Assembly (NCBI RefSeq): GCF_001418325.1
Contig: NZ_LIPN01000365.1
Location: 1 to 45,989, forward strand
Reading direction: 5' to 3'
Source of the DNA: Streptomyces atriruber
Lineage (GTDB): Bacteria > Actinomycetota > Actinomycetes > Streptomycetales > Streptomycetaceae
Length of the DNA stretch: 45,989 nucleotides
Shown here: positions 16,847 to 24,451 of the stretch, piece after piece
Layout: every line of letters starts with the position of its first letter
Numbering within the stretch: position 1 is the first letter of the stretch
The notes under the pieces: model-generated
Database searches by the model: none
What the model was told of the DNA's origin: nothing
Seen by the model: only the letters and a program-made list of their open reading frames with translations
Translations under genes and position numbers: made by a program

Positions 16847-17887
16847 GTGGAGCGCAGGACGATCGGCGCGGGGGCGCTCGAAGTGGGCGCCGTCGGACTC
16901 GGCTGCATGCCGATGAGCTGGGCGTACACCGGCTCGCGGCAGCGGGGCGACGCGTCGGTGCGCACCCTGCACGCGGCGTTGGACGCGATGGGGGGCGGCG
17001 GCAGCGGGGGGATGCTGCTGGACACGGCGGACATGTACGGGCCCTTCACCAATGAGCTGTTGATCGGCCGGGTCCTGAAGGAGCGGCGCGACGACGCGTT
17101 CGTGTCGACGAAGTGCGGACTGCTGGTGGGCGAGCAGCACATCGTCGCCAACGGCCGCCCCGGCTATGTGAAGCGGGCCTGCGACGCGTCGCTGCGGCGG
17201 CTGCAGACGGACACCATCGACCTCTACCAACTGCACCGCGCCGACCCCGAGATTCCCGTCGAGGAGACCTGGGGCGCGATGGGCGAGCTGGTGGCCGCGG
17301 GAAAGGTGCGGGCCCTGGGTCTGTGCGCGGTGGGGGCGCGCGCCCATCGGCGTCCTGCGCCGGGGCGCACGGGGCAGGGGCGCGCGGGACCGGGGCGTTA
17401 CGACGCGACGATCCGGCAGCTGGAACGGGTGCAGCAGGTCTTTCCGGTGAGCGCGGTGCAGGCCGAGTTGTCGGTGTGGTCGCCGGAGGCACTGGACACG
17501 CTGCTGCCGTGGTGCGTGGCGCGCGGTGTCGGACTGCTCGCGGCGATGCCGCTGGGGAATGGTTTCCTCACGGGGACGCTGAAGCCCGGCCAGGGTTTCG
17601 AGCCCGACGATCTGCGGGCCCGCCATCCGCGCTTCACCGCCGAGATGATGGCGGCCAACCAGCCGCTGCTGGTGGGGTTGCGCAGGGTGGCGGAACGGCA
17701 CGGGGCGACACCGGCGCAGGCCGCGCTCGCCTGGGTCCTCGCGCAGGGGCGGCATGTGGTGCCGATTCCCGGGGCCAAGCGGGAGCGGTGGGCGGTCGAG
17801 AACGCCGGGGCCGCGGCGATCCGGCTCACCGAGCGGGATCTGGCGGAGATCGCGGCGCTGCCGCCCGCGCTGGGGTCGTGGGACTGA
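16847..17887 (+). CDS. Aldo/keto reductase
   Basis: A 346-residue NADPH-dependent aldo/keto reductase with a (beta/alpha)8 fold. The catalytic tetrad is visible: Asp and Tyr in LLDTADMYGPFTNELLIGR, Lys in AFVSTKCGLL, and His in LYQLHRADPEIPVEETWGAMGEL. The cofactor end shows PIPGAKRERWAVENAGAAAIRLTERDLAEI. GTG at 16847 is preceded by GGGAGGG nine bases upstream and yields the canonical start MERRTIGAGALEVGAVGLGCMPMS. An odd feature is about 18-20 extra residues (VGARAHRRPAPGRTGQGRAG and neighbours, near residue 165-185) between the KVRALGL strand and the following helix, encoded by a G-tract-rich stretch at about 17335-17398. The natural substrate is unknown. Confidence 0.88.
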   Translation: MERRTIGAGALEVGAVGLGCMPMSWAYTGSRQRGDASVRTLHAALDAMGGGGSGGMLLDTADMYGPFTNELLIGRVLKERRDDAFVSTKCGLLVGEQHIVANGRPGYVKRACDASLRRLQTDTIDLYQLHRADPEIPVEETWGAMGELVAAGKVRALGLCAVGARAHRRPAPGRTGQGRAGPGRYDATIRQLERVQQVFPVSAVQAELSVWSPEALDTLLPWCVARGVGLLAAMPLGNGFLTGTLKPGQGFEPDDLRARHPRFTAEMMAANQPLLVGLRRVAERHGATPAQAALAWVLAQGRHVVPIPGAKRERWAVENAGAAAIRLTERDLAEIAALPPALGSWD

Positions 17888-18046
17888 GGGGTTCGGGTTC
17901 CGCCGTGCCGTCCGCCGGACCGGGAAGTCCCGCCGCGCCGTCACCGGGACGGCCGAGAGCCGCGATCTCGTGACGGCGGATCGGGAACCTGCGGGGCGCG
18001 AGCGGTGTATGAACAGGAGAAGCGCTGCGTCGAAGGGATCCTGATC

Positions 18047-19204
18047 GTGCAACGACCTGCTGTGACAGCCGTGATGGCCGCTGCCGCCCTCGTGTTCGCG
18101 GCCGGGTGCTCGTCCGGCGGCGACGAGCCGGACCGCCCCGGGAGCCCGCCGAAGCGGGACGGTTCGAGCCGGCCCGCCACCGGGAAGGCCGGCGCCGACG
18201 CCCCGCCGGAGAAGGGCTCGGCGAAGGTCACCCGCACCCTCACCACGGGCCTCAAGTCCCCCTGGGGCCTCGCGCCGCTCCCCGGGGGCGACCTGCTGGT
18301 GTCCTCGCGCGACGAGGGCACGATCACCCGGATCGACGGAAAGACGGGCAAGAAGACCGAGCTCGGCTCGGTGCCCGGCGTCTCCCCCGGCGGCGAGGGC
18401 GGCCTGATGGGCCTCGCCCTCTCCCCTTCGTACGCCTCGGACCACTTCGTGTACGCGTACTTCACGACGGAGTCCGACAACCGCATCGCCCGGATGCTGT
18501 ACGACGAGAAGAAGCCCTCGGGCGAGCAGCTGGGCGCACCCGACACGGTCTTCAAGGGCATCCCGAAGGGCATGATCCACAACGGCGGCCGGATCGCCTT
18601 CGGCCCGGACAAGATGCTGTACGCGGGCGCGGGGGAAACGGGCGACACCGACCTCGCGCAGGACAAGGATTCCCTGGGCGGCAAGATCCTCCGCCTCACC
18701 CCGGACGGCGAGCCCGCGCCCGGCAACCCCTTCGACGACTCCCCCGTGTACTCGTACGGGCACCGGAACGTGCAGGGCCTGGCCTGGGACGAGCAGAAGC
18801 GGCTGTGGGCGTCGGAGTTCGGCCAGGACACCTGGGACGAGCTGAACGAGATCAAGCCCGGCGGGAACTACGGCTGGCCGGAGGTCGAGGGCAAGGAAGG
18901 CAAGGAGGGCTTCCGGGATCCGGTCGCCCAGTGGAAGACCTCCGAGGCCTCACCGAGCGGTGTCGCCTATGCAGAGGGCTCCGTCTGGATGGCTGGGCTG
19001 CGCGGCGAGCGGCTGTGGCGCGTCCCGGTGCGGGGCATGACCGGCGATCCTGAGCCGCAGGCGTTCCTGGAGGGCGAGTACGGCCGCCTGCGCACGGTGG
19101 TCGCGGCGGGCGGCGACAAGCTGTGGCTGGTCACCAATGAGACGGACTCGCGGGGCACTCCGGAGAAGGGGGACGACAAGATCCTCCAGGTGCGGGTGAA
19201 GTAG
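18047..19204 (+). CDS. PQQ-dependent-type sugar dehydrogenase, lipoprotein
   Basis: A 385-residue exported protein of the glucose/sorbosone dehydrogenase (GSDH) beta-propeller family. The N-terminus is a lipoprotein signal: VMAAAALVFAAGC with the lipobox A-A-G-C, followed by a flexible Ser/Gly/Asp/Pro linker to about residue 55. The propeller shows family landmarks: LKSPWGLAPLPGGDLLVSSRDEGTI, PGVSPGGEGGLMGLALSP, KGMIHNGGRIAFGPDKMLYAGAGETG, YSYGHRNVQGLAWDEQKRLWASEFG and NEIKPGGNYGWPEVEG. It is probably anchored on the outer face of the membrane. Whether it truly uses PQQ or oxidises a sugar is unproven for most actinobacterial members. GTG at 18047 with GAAGGGA upstream is preferred over the ATG at 18005. 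It ends one base from a convergent gene. Confidence 0.86.
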   Translation: MQRPAVTAVMAAAALVFAAGCSSGGDEPDRPGSPPKRDGSSRPATGKAGADAPPEKGSAKVTRTLTTGLKSPWGLAPLPGGDLLVSSRDEGTITRIDGKTGKKTELGSVPGVSPGGEGGLMGLALSPSYASDHFVYAYFTTESDNRIARMLYDEKKPSGEQLGAPDTVFKGIPKGMIHNGGRIAFGPDKMLYAGAGETGDTDLAQDKDSLGGKILRLTPDGEPAPGNPFDDSPVYSYGHRNVQGLAWDEQKRLWASEFGQDTWDELNEIKPGGNYGWPEVEGKEGKEGFRDPVAQWKTSEASPSGVAYAEGSVWMAGLRGERLWRVPVRGMTGDPEPQAFLEGEYGRLRTVVAAGGDKLWLVTNETDSRGTPEKGDDKILQVRVK

Positions 19205-19205
19205 G

Positions 19206-19439
19206 TCAGCTGTCCGGCTCACCGGGGCGGGATATCTCCTCCGCGGATGAGCTCGGGGACTCGTCGGCGCGCGGCGACGGAACGGGGGGACGCACGACCA
19301 CCTTGCCCGAGGTCAGGTCGATCGGCCCGCGCCCCGGGTCGCCGTCGGCGAGGTCGACGCGGGTCAGCTCCAGGCGCTTCTGTTCGTCGTCGGTGTGCTT
19401 GCGCCCCGGCGCGAACAGGGCCTCGATCGCGTTGAACAC
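19206..19439 (-). CDS. Small conserved protein, DUF6191-like
   Basis: A 77-residue protein beginning MFNAIEALFAPGRKHTDDEQ, with a central LELTRVDLADGDPGRGPIDLTSGKVVV and a Ser/Pro-rich tail. I recognise this layout from small Streptomyces proteins annotated DUF6191; function unknown. There is no signal peptide or membrane helix. It is convergent with the sugar dehydrogenase gene, with a single base between the two stop codons, and lies 81 bp after the end of the LuxR-type gene on the same strand. Confidence 0.75.
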   Translation of the reverse strand: MFNAIEALFAPGRKHTDDEQKRLELTRVDLADGDPGRGPIDLTSGKVVVRPPVPSPRADESPSSSAEEISRPGEPDS

Positions 19440-19520
19440 TGCGCCTCCCAGGAGCCGAGATTCCGCACTCCAGCGTAAGCGAGGCCGCCAAAGTCCTGCT
19501 GGGGCGCGGGAACGTGCAGG

Positions 19521-22500
19521 TCAGCGCATCGCCTGCGCGCTGTCCTGCGTCGGGAAGAGCCGCAGCCGGTGGGCGAGCGCGGCGGCCTCGCCGCGGCCGG
19601 TGACGGACAGCTTGGCGAGGATGTTGGAGACGTGGACGCTCGCCGTCTTCGGGGAGATGAAGAGTTCCTCGGCGATCTGCCGGTTGCTGCGGCCCACGGC
19701 GACCAGCCGCAGGACGTCCCGCTCCCTGCTGGTCAGTCCCAGCGCCTCGGCGGGGTCGGCCGGGGCCGCGGGGGCGCGGGTGGCCTCGGTGGGGTTCAGG
19801 GTGAGGCGGGCGCGCTGGGCAAGACCGGTGATCGCGTCGGTGAGCGGGCGGGCGCCGAGCCGGTCGGCGACCTCCGCCGCCTGGCGCAGGAGGTGGGCGG
19901 CGCGCTCGCGGTCGGTGGTGTCCGGGCCGAGCAGCGACTCGGCCAGGCGCAGCCGGGCGCGGGCGAGGTCGAAGGGGCGGTCGAGGGGTTCGAGGGCGGT
20001 GACCACGGTGGACCACTCGGCGGGGGTGTCGCGGCCCTCGGAGCGCAGGAGCTCGGCGCGGGTCCATTCGTCGTAGGCCCGCCAGAGCGGGATGGGGGTG
20101 GTGAGGGACTTGGCGGCGCCGCGAATCCGTTCGAGGGCGGCGGGGCGGCCGGGTTCGGCGGCGGGCAGGCCGCGGGCGTCGGCCTCCATCTCGGCGGCGG
20201 CGAGCAGCAGGGGCCAGCCGTACTTGTAGGTGCCCAGGGGGAGGCCGGTGGCGAGGCTGCGTTCGAGTTCGGCGCGGCCGTCCAGGATGCGGCCCTCGGC
20301 GGCGGCGACGCCCAGGGCGATGCGGATCAGGACCAGGAGGTACTGGGGCTGCGGGTCGTGGGTGCCGAGGTGCTGGTGGGCGCTCTGCATGTGCCGGGTG
20401 GCGGCGGCGTGGTCGCCGCGGAAGAGGGCCAGGCGGGCCAGGCGTTCGGCGGCCGAGACGCGGGGCTTCGAACTCTGGACGCAGCGCTGGGTGTGCGCGA
20501 CGGCTTCGGCCGCCTCTTCCCAGCGGCCGAGGGAGATGAGCGACTCGGCGACGTTGGCCCAGACCCAGCCCTCGGTGTCGACCAGGCCGTACCTCCGGCA
20601 GAACTCGATGCCCTCCATCCCGACCCGCACGGCCTCGGCGGAGCGGCCGACGCCTTCGAGGGAGGAGGGGAGGTTGATATGGGCCCGGCTCAGGTCGGTG
20701 ACCAGGGCGTCGCGGACGACGCGGTCCCTGACCTCGTACATCTCGGCGAGCCCGGCCTCGGGGTCGCCCGCCTCGACGAGGAGGGCGCCGCGGGTGAGGC
20801 GGGCGTTGAGCTCGATGGTGTCGGCCTTGAGCATGCGGGCGTACTCGACGGCTCGCTCGGCCGCGGCCAGGGTCTCCGGACCGGGGTCGTGGAGCATGCC
20901 CCAGGAGGCGCGGTAGACCAGGACGTCGGCGTGCACCTCGGAGGGCGGCAGGCCGCGCATCAGTTCCTGGGCCTTGGCTATCTCGGCCCAGCCGTCGCCG
21001 CGGCCGAGGGTGGAGACGAGGCGGGAGCGCGCGATCCAGAACCAGGCGGAGCGGTGGGGGTCGTGCTCCTCGTCGAGGAGGCGCAGGGCGCGCTTGGTGA
21101 TCTTCAGGGCGCGGTCGCGTTCGCCGCAGAGGCGGCCCGCGACCGTGGCCTCGGCCATCAGGTCCAGATAGTGCAGGGGGGTGGTGGCGGGGTCGCAGCC
21201 GCAGGGGGGATAGCCCTCGACGTAGGCGGCGGGGCGGAGCTCCTCGCGGACGGCGTCCGGGGCGTCGTCCCACAGCTCCATCGCGCGTTCGAGGAGGCGC
21301 AGTTGCTCGCTGTAGGCGTGCCGGTGGCGGGCTTCGACGGAGGCGCCGAGGACGGCGGGCAGGGCCTTGGCCGCATCGTGCGCGTAGTACCAGTAGGTGG
21401 CGAGGCGGGCGGCGCGCTGGTCGGCGGCGACGAGCGTCGGGGCGGCCTCCAGGGCTTCGGCGAAGCGGCGGTTGATGCGGGAGCGCTCGCCGGGCAGCAG
21501 GTCGTCGCTGACGGCCTCGCGGACCAGGGAGTGCCGGAAGCGGTAGCCGTCGTCGTCCGGGGAGGCGAGCAGGATGTTGGCGCCGACCGCGGCCCGCAGC
21601 GCCTCGATCAGGTCGTCCTCGCCGAGCCCGGCGACCTCGGCGAGCAGCTCGTACTCGACGGTGGAGCCACCCTCGGCGACGATCCGCGCCACCCGCTGGG
21701 TGTCCTCGGGGAGCTCCTCCACGCGGACGAGGAGCAGATCGCGCAGGGAGTCCGTCAGGGCCGCGCAGCTGCCGCCGTGGGAGGAGGCGACGGCGAGCTC
21801 CTCGACGAAGAAGGCGTTGCCGTCGGAGCGGTCGAAGATGTCGTCCACCAGGGACGGTTCGGGTTCGGTCGCGAGGATCCCGGCCATCTGGCGGGCGACC
21901 TCGTCCTTGCTGAGGCGGCCCAGTTCGACGCGGCGCACGGTGCGCAGCCGGTCCAGCTCGGCGAGCAGGGGGCGCAGCGGGTGGCGGCGGTGGATGTCGT
22001 CGGCGCGGTAGGTGGCGAGGAGGACGAGGCGGCCGCCGCGCAGGGTGCGGAAGAGGTAGGAGAGGAGGTGGCGGGTCGAGGCGTCGGCCCAGTGCAGGTC
22101 CTCCAGGGCGACGACGACGGTGCGGTCGCGGGAGAGGCGCTCCAGGAGGCGTGCGGTGAGTTCGAAGAGGCGGGCCATGCCCTGTTCGTCGGGTCGGCCG
22201 CCGGGGGCGTGTCCGTGCGGGGCGGGTCCGGCCAGTTCGGGCAGGAGCCTGGCGAGCTCCTCCTCCTGGCCCTCGGCCGCGGCGGCCAGCTCGTCGGGGA
22301 GCCGGCGGCGCAGCGCGCGCAGCGCCGTGGAGAAGGGGGCGAACGGCAGGCCGTCGGCGCCGATCTCGACGCAGCCGCCGAGTGCGACGACCGCGCCCTG
22401 CTCTTCGGCGGCCGCGGTGAACTCCTCGACGAGGCGGGTCTTGCCGACCCCGGCCTCGCCGCCGAGCAGCAACGCCTGCGGCTCGCCCGGGCCGGGTCCC

Positions 22501-22685
22501 CCGGCTCCTTCGAGCGGGGTTCCCGTGGCGCGGGCGAGCGCTTCTTTCAGTACGCCCAGTTCATCGGTGCGACCGACGAACACCGGGCTGACGGACCTGG
22601 TCTCCACAGCCGCGAGCATCGCACAGTGCGTGGACGCCGCGGCACCCGTTATCCGCGGAGCGGACACCGGCACAGGCCCGGTCAC
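19521..22685 (-). CDS. LAL-type (large ATP-binding) LuxR-family transcriptional regulator
   Basis: A 1054-residue regulator. The N-terminal STAND/AAA ATPase begins FVGRTDELGVLKEAL, with Walker A GGEAGVGKT at 75-83 and Walker B VVVALEDLHWAD. A long helical TPR-like middle (about 400-960) follows, and the last 65 residues hold a LuxR/FixJ helix-turn-helix (LTSRERDVLRLVAVGRSNRQIAEELFISPKTASVHVSNILAKL). Proteins of this type switch on ATP-bound inducer recognition and often regulate secondary metabolism or carbon use, but no biosynthetic cluster is nearby. The GTG at 22685 lies one base after the stop codon of the 59-residue gene, suggesting translational coupling; an internal ATG at 22619 is an alternative start and would still keep the whole ATPase domain. 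Confidence 0.88.
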   Translation of the reverse strand: MTGPVPVSAPRITGAAASTHCAMLAAVETRSVSPVFVGRTDELGVLKEALARATGTPLEGAGGPGPGEPQALLLGGEAGVGKTRLVEEFTAAAEEQGAVVALGGCVEIGADGLPFAPFSTALRALRRRLPDELAAAAEGQEEELARLLPELAGPAPHGHAPGGRPDEQGMARLFELTARLLERLSRDRTVVVALEDLHWADASTRHLLSYLFRTLRGGRLVLLATYRADDIHRRHPLRPLLAELDRLRTVRRVELGRLSKDEVARQMAGILATEPEPSLVDDIFDRSDGNAFFVEELAVASSHGGSCAALTDSLRDLLLVRVEELPEDTQRVARIVAEGGSTVEYELLAEVAGLGEDDLIEALRAAVGANILLASPDDDGYRFRHSLVREAVSDDLLPGERSRINRRFAEALEAAPTLVAADQRAARLATYWYYAHDAAKALPAVLGASVEARHRHAYSEQLRLLERAMELWDDAPDAVREELRPAAYVEGYPPCGCDPATTPLHYLDLMAEATVAGRLCGERDRALKITKRALRLLDEEHDPHRSAWFWIARSRLVSTLGRGDGWAEIAKAQELMRGLPPSEVHADVLVYRASWGMLHDPGPETLAAAERAVEYARMLKADTIELNARLTRGALLVEAGDPEAGLAEMYEVRDRVVRDALVTDLSRAHINLPSSLEGVGRSAEAVRVGMEGIEFCRRYGLVDTEGWVWANVAESLISLGRWEEAAEAVAHTQRCVQSSKPRVSAAERLARLALFRGDHAAATRHMQSAHQHLGTHDPQPQYLLVLIRIALGVAAAEGRILDGRAELERSLATGLPLGTYKYGWPLLLAAAEMEADARGLPAAEPGRPAALERIRGAAKSLTTPIPLWRAYDEWTRAELLRSEGRDTPAEWSTVVTALEPLDRPFDLARARLRLAESLLGPDTTDRERAAHLLRQAAEVADRLGARPLTDAITGLAQRARLTLNPTEATRAPAAPADPAEALGLTSRERDVLRLVAVGRSNRQIAEELFISPKTASVHVSNILAKLSVTGRGEAAALAHRLRLFPTQDSAQAMR

Positions 22686-22686
22686 C

Positions 22687-22866
22687 TCAGGCGGTCCGCG
22701 TGAGGCGGATCTTCCGGAGCGGCGTACTCACCGGCCCCTCGGCTTCCTGGCGGGCCGATCGGCGGGCGGCGGCGCGGGCCTTGCGGGCCTCGCCGACCAG
22801 TCGGCGGCGGTCGGCCTGGCGGACCAGCTCGGCGGCGCGCATCCGGTGCATCTCGTACTCGAACAT
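22687..22866 (-). CDS. Small basic protein upstream of the LAL regulator
   Basis: A 59-residue, Arg/Ala-rich, predicted helical protein (MFEYEMHRMRAAELVRQADR, then RRLVGEARKARAAARRSARQEAE). A GAGGGG lies about six to nine bases before the ATG at 22866. Short proteins starting MFEYE and rich in Arg/Ala are common in Streptomyces; I know no function. The stop codon is one base from the GTG of the LAL regulator, so the two are probably translated from one message and coupled. An upstream start at 23040 would run into the inverted repeat at 22989-23097 and is rejected. Confidence 0.7.
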   Translation of the reverse strand: MFEYEMHRMRAAELVRQADRRRLVGEARKARAAARRSARQEAEGPVSTPLRKIRLTRTA

Positions 22867-22988
22867 CTCGTACCCCTCGGGTTGTCGGTGGCATCGCCGG
22901 TGTCGTTCCCTGCGATGTCTCCACTTTCTTCTCCCAGGGGGGTCGCCCACATCGGGCGGGTGCCGCATCTCCTGAGGCCGGGGGGCCT

Positions 22989-23097
22989 TAGGGTCTGTCC
23001 GGCGGATCAGGGCGCGGGTCGCGGCGCCTGGCACGCCCATCTGCGGCGCAAGGCTGGACGCCCCACGCCCGCGCCCTGATCCGCCGGACAGACCCTA
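22989..23097. repeat. 109-bp MITE-like inverted repeat with TA ends
   Basis: Positions 22989-23018 (TAGGGTCTGTCCGGCGGATC, then AGGGCGCGGG) are a perfect 30-bp inverted copy of 23068-23097. The 49-bp core has no reading frame of note. Both outer ends are TA. Perfect terminal repeats, small size, no coding capacity and TA ends fit a miniature inverted-repeat transposable element, plausibly mobilised by an IS630/IS5-like transposase. Similar GGGTCTGTCCGGCGGATC ends are familiar to me from Streptomyces genomes, but copy number cannot be checked here. Confidence 0.6.
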
Positions 23098-23108
23098 GGC
23101 ACGACGAA

Positions 23109-23142
23109 GGGCGGGGCAGGGGCCTTAGCCCCTGCCCCGCCC
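23109..23142. terminator. 15-bp perfect GC hairpin
   Basis: GGGCGGGGCAGGGGC (23109-23123), loop CTTA, and its exact complement (23128-23142). It is downstream of the membrane-protein gene read on the minus strand and is probably its terminator. Confidence 0.7.
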
Positions 23143-23163
23143 CTGCCTTAGAGGTGTCCCGTG

Positions 23164-23182
23164 CCCCGCCTTATAGGCGGGG
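23164..23182 (-). terminator. Short hairpin immediately after the membrane-protein stop
   Basis: CCCCGCC (23164-23170), loop TTATA, GGCGGGG (23176-23182), eight bases beyond the stop codon at 23190. Together with the larger hairpin at 23109-23142 it makes a tandem terminator. Confidence 0.5.
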
Positions 23183-23189
23183 AGGCGGC

Positions 23190-23858
23190 TCAGGAAGGTG
23201 CCGACGGCAGTCCGAGGAGCAGGTCGGAGTACTTGGCGATGGCCAGGACGAGCCCGATCACGCCGAGCACGAAGCCCGCCCACGCGACGGACTTGATCCA
23301 CGGCGCCTGCTCCTTGCCGGGGGCGCCGAACGCGGGCCTGACGAGGACCAGGAAGCCGACGACGAGCGCGGAGACCGCGAAGAGACCGGCGATCAGCGCG
23401 GTGGCCTGCCAGGAGTCGCCGTAGAGGGCCTGGAGCTGGTCGGAGACGCTCGCGGACTGCTTGGTCTCCAGCTGCCCCATGATGTTCGAGCGTGCCCCGG
23501 CGATCGTGCCGACCCAGCCGCCGGAGAGGCCGATCACGCCGAGCGCGGCGGAGACCACGGCGGCGGCGCCCTGGCCGACACCGGTGGACTTGGCGGTCGC
23601 CACGGGTGCGGCGTCGAGGTCGGCGTCGGACTCGTCCGCCGCGTCCTCGTCCGTGTCGGCGGCGTCGGCGGCGGCCTCGGTGGTCCCGGCGTCGGCGGTG
23701 CCCTCGGGCTCGGCGTCCTCGGGCCCGGTGGCCTCGGCCGCGTCGGACTTCGTGACGTCGACCGCGTCCGGCGTTCCGGCCCCGGTCACTTCGTCGGCCT
23801 CGGCCCCGGTCCCGGCCGCGCCCTTGGCGGCGGCCGCGTCATCTGTCTTAGTACCCAT
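23190..23858 (-). CDS. Membrane protein with long acidic N-terminal tail
   Basis: A 222-residue protein. Residues 1 to about 90 are low-complexity, very acidic and Ala/Thr-rich (for example EATGPEDAEPEGTADAGTTE), almost certainly disordered. Three hydrophobic segments follow: around GAAAVVSAALGVIGLSGGWV, ATALIAGLFAVSALVVGFLV and WAGFVLGVIGLVLAIAKYSD. The loop between the first two contains a short helical region (SNIMGQLETKQSASVSDQLQ). I do not recognise the family and no enzymatic motif is visible. ATG at 23858 begins MGTKTDD. It is 35 bp downstream of the acetyltransferase gene end on the same strand, perhaps in one transcript with it and the MMPL gene. Confidence 0.8.
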   Translation of the reverse strand: MGTKTDDAAAAKGAAGTGAEADEVTGAGTPDAVDVTKSDAAEATGPEDAEPEGTADAGTTEAAADAADTDEDAADESDADLDAAPVATAKSTGVGQGAAAVVSAALGVIGLSGGWVGTIAGARSNIMGQLETKQSASVSDQLQALYGDSWQATALIAGLFAVSALVVGFLVLVRPAFGAPGKEQAPWIKSVAWAGFVLGVIGLVLAIAKYSDLLLGLPSAPS

Positions 23859-23893
23859 GCCACGCACCGTACGGACGGAGTCTGAGAGCTCTC

Positions 23894-24451
23894 TTAACGC
23901 GCGTCCCGCGCGGCCCGCCACTCCGGTGCGAGGACGGACCAGACCTCCATGTCGTGCCGGATGCCCTGCCAGGGGAAGCTCTCCCGCAGCACGCCGTCCT
24001 TGGTGAATCCGAGCCGCTTGGCGGCCGCCTTGCTGCGGTCGTTGAGCGAGGAGACGAGCCACTCCACGCGGTGCATGCCGCGCTGGTCGACGGCCCAGTC
24101 GATGAGGACCCGGGAGGCCTTGTTCACGAGGCCGCGCCCGGCGGCGGACGGTTCGAGCCAGACGCCGATCTCGCAGCCGTCCACGCTGGTGTCGAAGATC
24201 CGGAAGAGGACTCCGCCGACGAGCGTGCCGTCCAGCCAGATGCCGTAGAAGCGTCCGGTGTCGGCGGCCTGCTTGTCGGCGAACACCTGGAGGTGCCGCC
24301 GCGCGGTTTCGAGGTCCTTGACCGTCTCGGTGAAGGGCACCCACGGTCCCGCGTACTCCCGGGCCCGCTCGACGTGCTCGAGAAACTCCTGCGCCTGCCA
24401 CGGCTCGATCGGCCGCAGCTCAGCGCCCTCGGCCAGCGATATCGCGAACAT
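23894..24451 (-). CDS. GNAT-family acetyltransferase, RimJ/RimL type
   Basis: A 185-residue acetyl-CoA-dependent N-acetyltransferase. The fold landmarks are AELRPIEPWQAQEFLEHVERAREY at the start, the GGVLFRIFDTSVDGCEIGVWLEPSAAGRGLVNKASRVLIDWA region containing the acetyl-CoA pyrophosphate loop (SAAGRGLV, a variant of Q/RxxGxG/A), and RVEWLVSSLNDRSKAAAKRLGFTKDGVLRE, which is characteristic of the RimJ/RimL ribosomal-protein/amino-terminal subgroup. The substrate is not predictable. ATG at 24451 follows AAGGAG by six bases. The start overlaps the 3' end of the MMPL gene by 32 bp, implying co-transcription and probable coupling. Confidence 0.88.
   Translation of the reverse strand: MFAISLAEGAELRPIEPWQAQEFLEHVERAREYAGPWVPFTETVKDLETARRHLQVFADKQAADTGRFYGIWLDGTLVGGVLFRIFDTSVDGCEIGVWLEPSAAGRGLVNKASRVLIDWAVDQRGMHRVEWLVSSLNDRSKAAAKRLGFTKDGVLRESFPWQGIRHDMEVWSVLAPEWRAARDAR

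Larger units (their letters stand above)
22867..23189. other. 323-bp intergenic region with inverted repeat and hairpins
   Basis: No gene is supported here. From left to right it holds the promoter/leader of the small-protein/LAL pair, a 109-bp MITE-like element (22989-23097), a 15-bp-stem hairpin (23109-23142), and a 7-bp-stem hairpin (23164-23182) just past the stop of the membrane-protein gene. Confidence 0.8.

Noticed and set aside
19521..22866. Secondary-metabolite cluster suggested by the LAL regulator
   Set aside because: No polyketide, peptide-synthetase, terpene or RiPP enzyme genes occur anywhere in the window.
22687..23040. Longer 117-residue version of the small basic protein
   Set aside because: The extension would be translated from the arm of the inverted repeat and has no ribosome site; the ATG at 22866 has one.
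24420..24451. Frameshift or gene fusion between the MMPL and acetyltransferase genes
   Set aside because: Both genes are complete with normal starts and stops; the 32-bp overlap is ordinary for co-transcribed genes.
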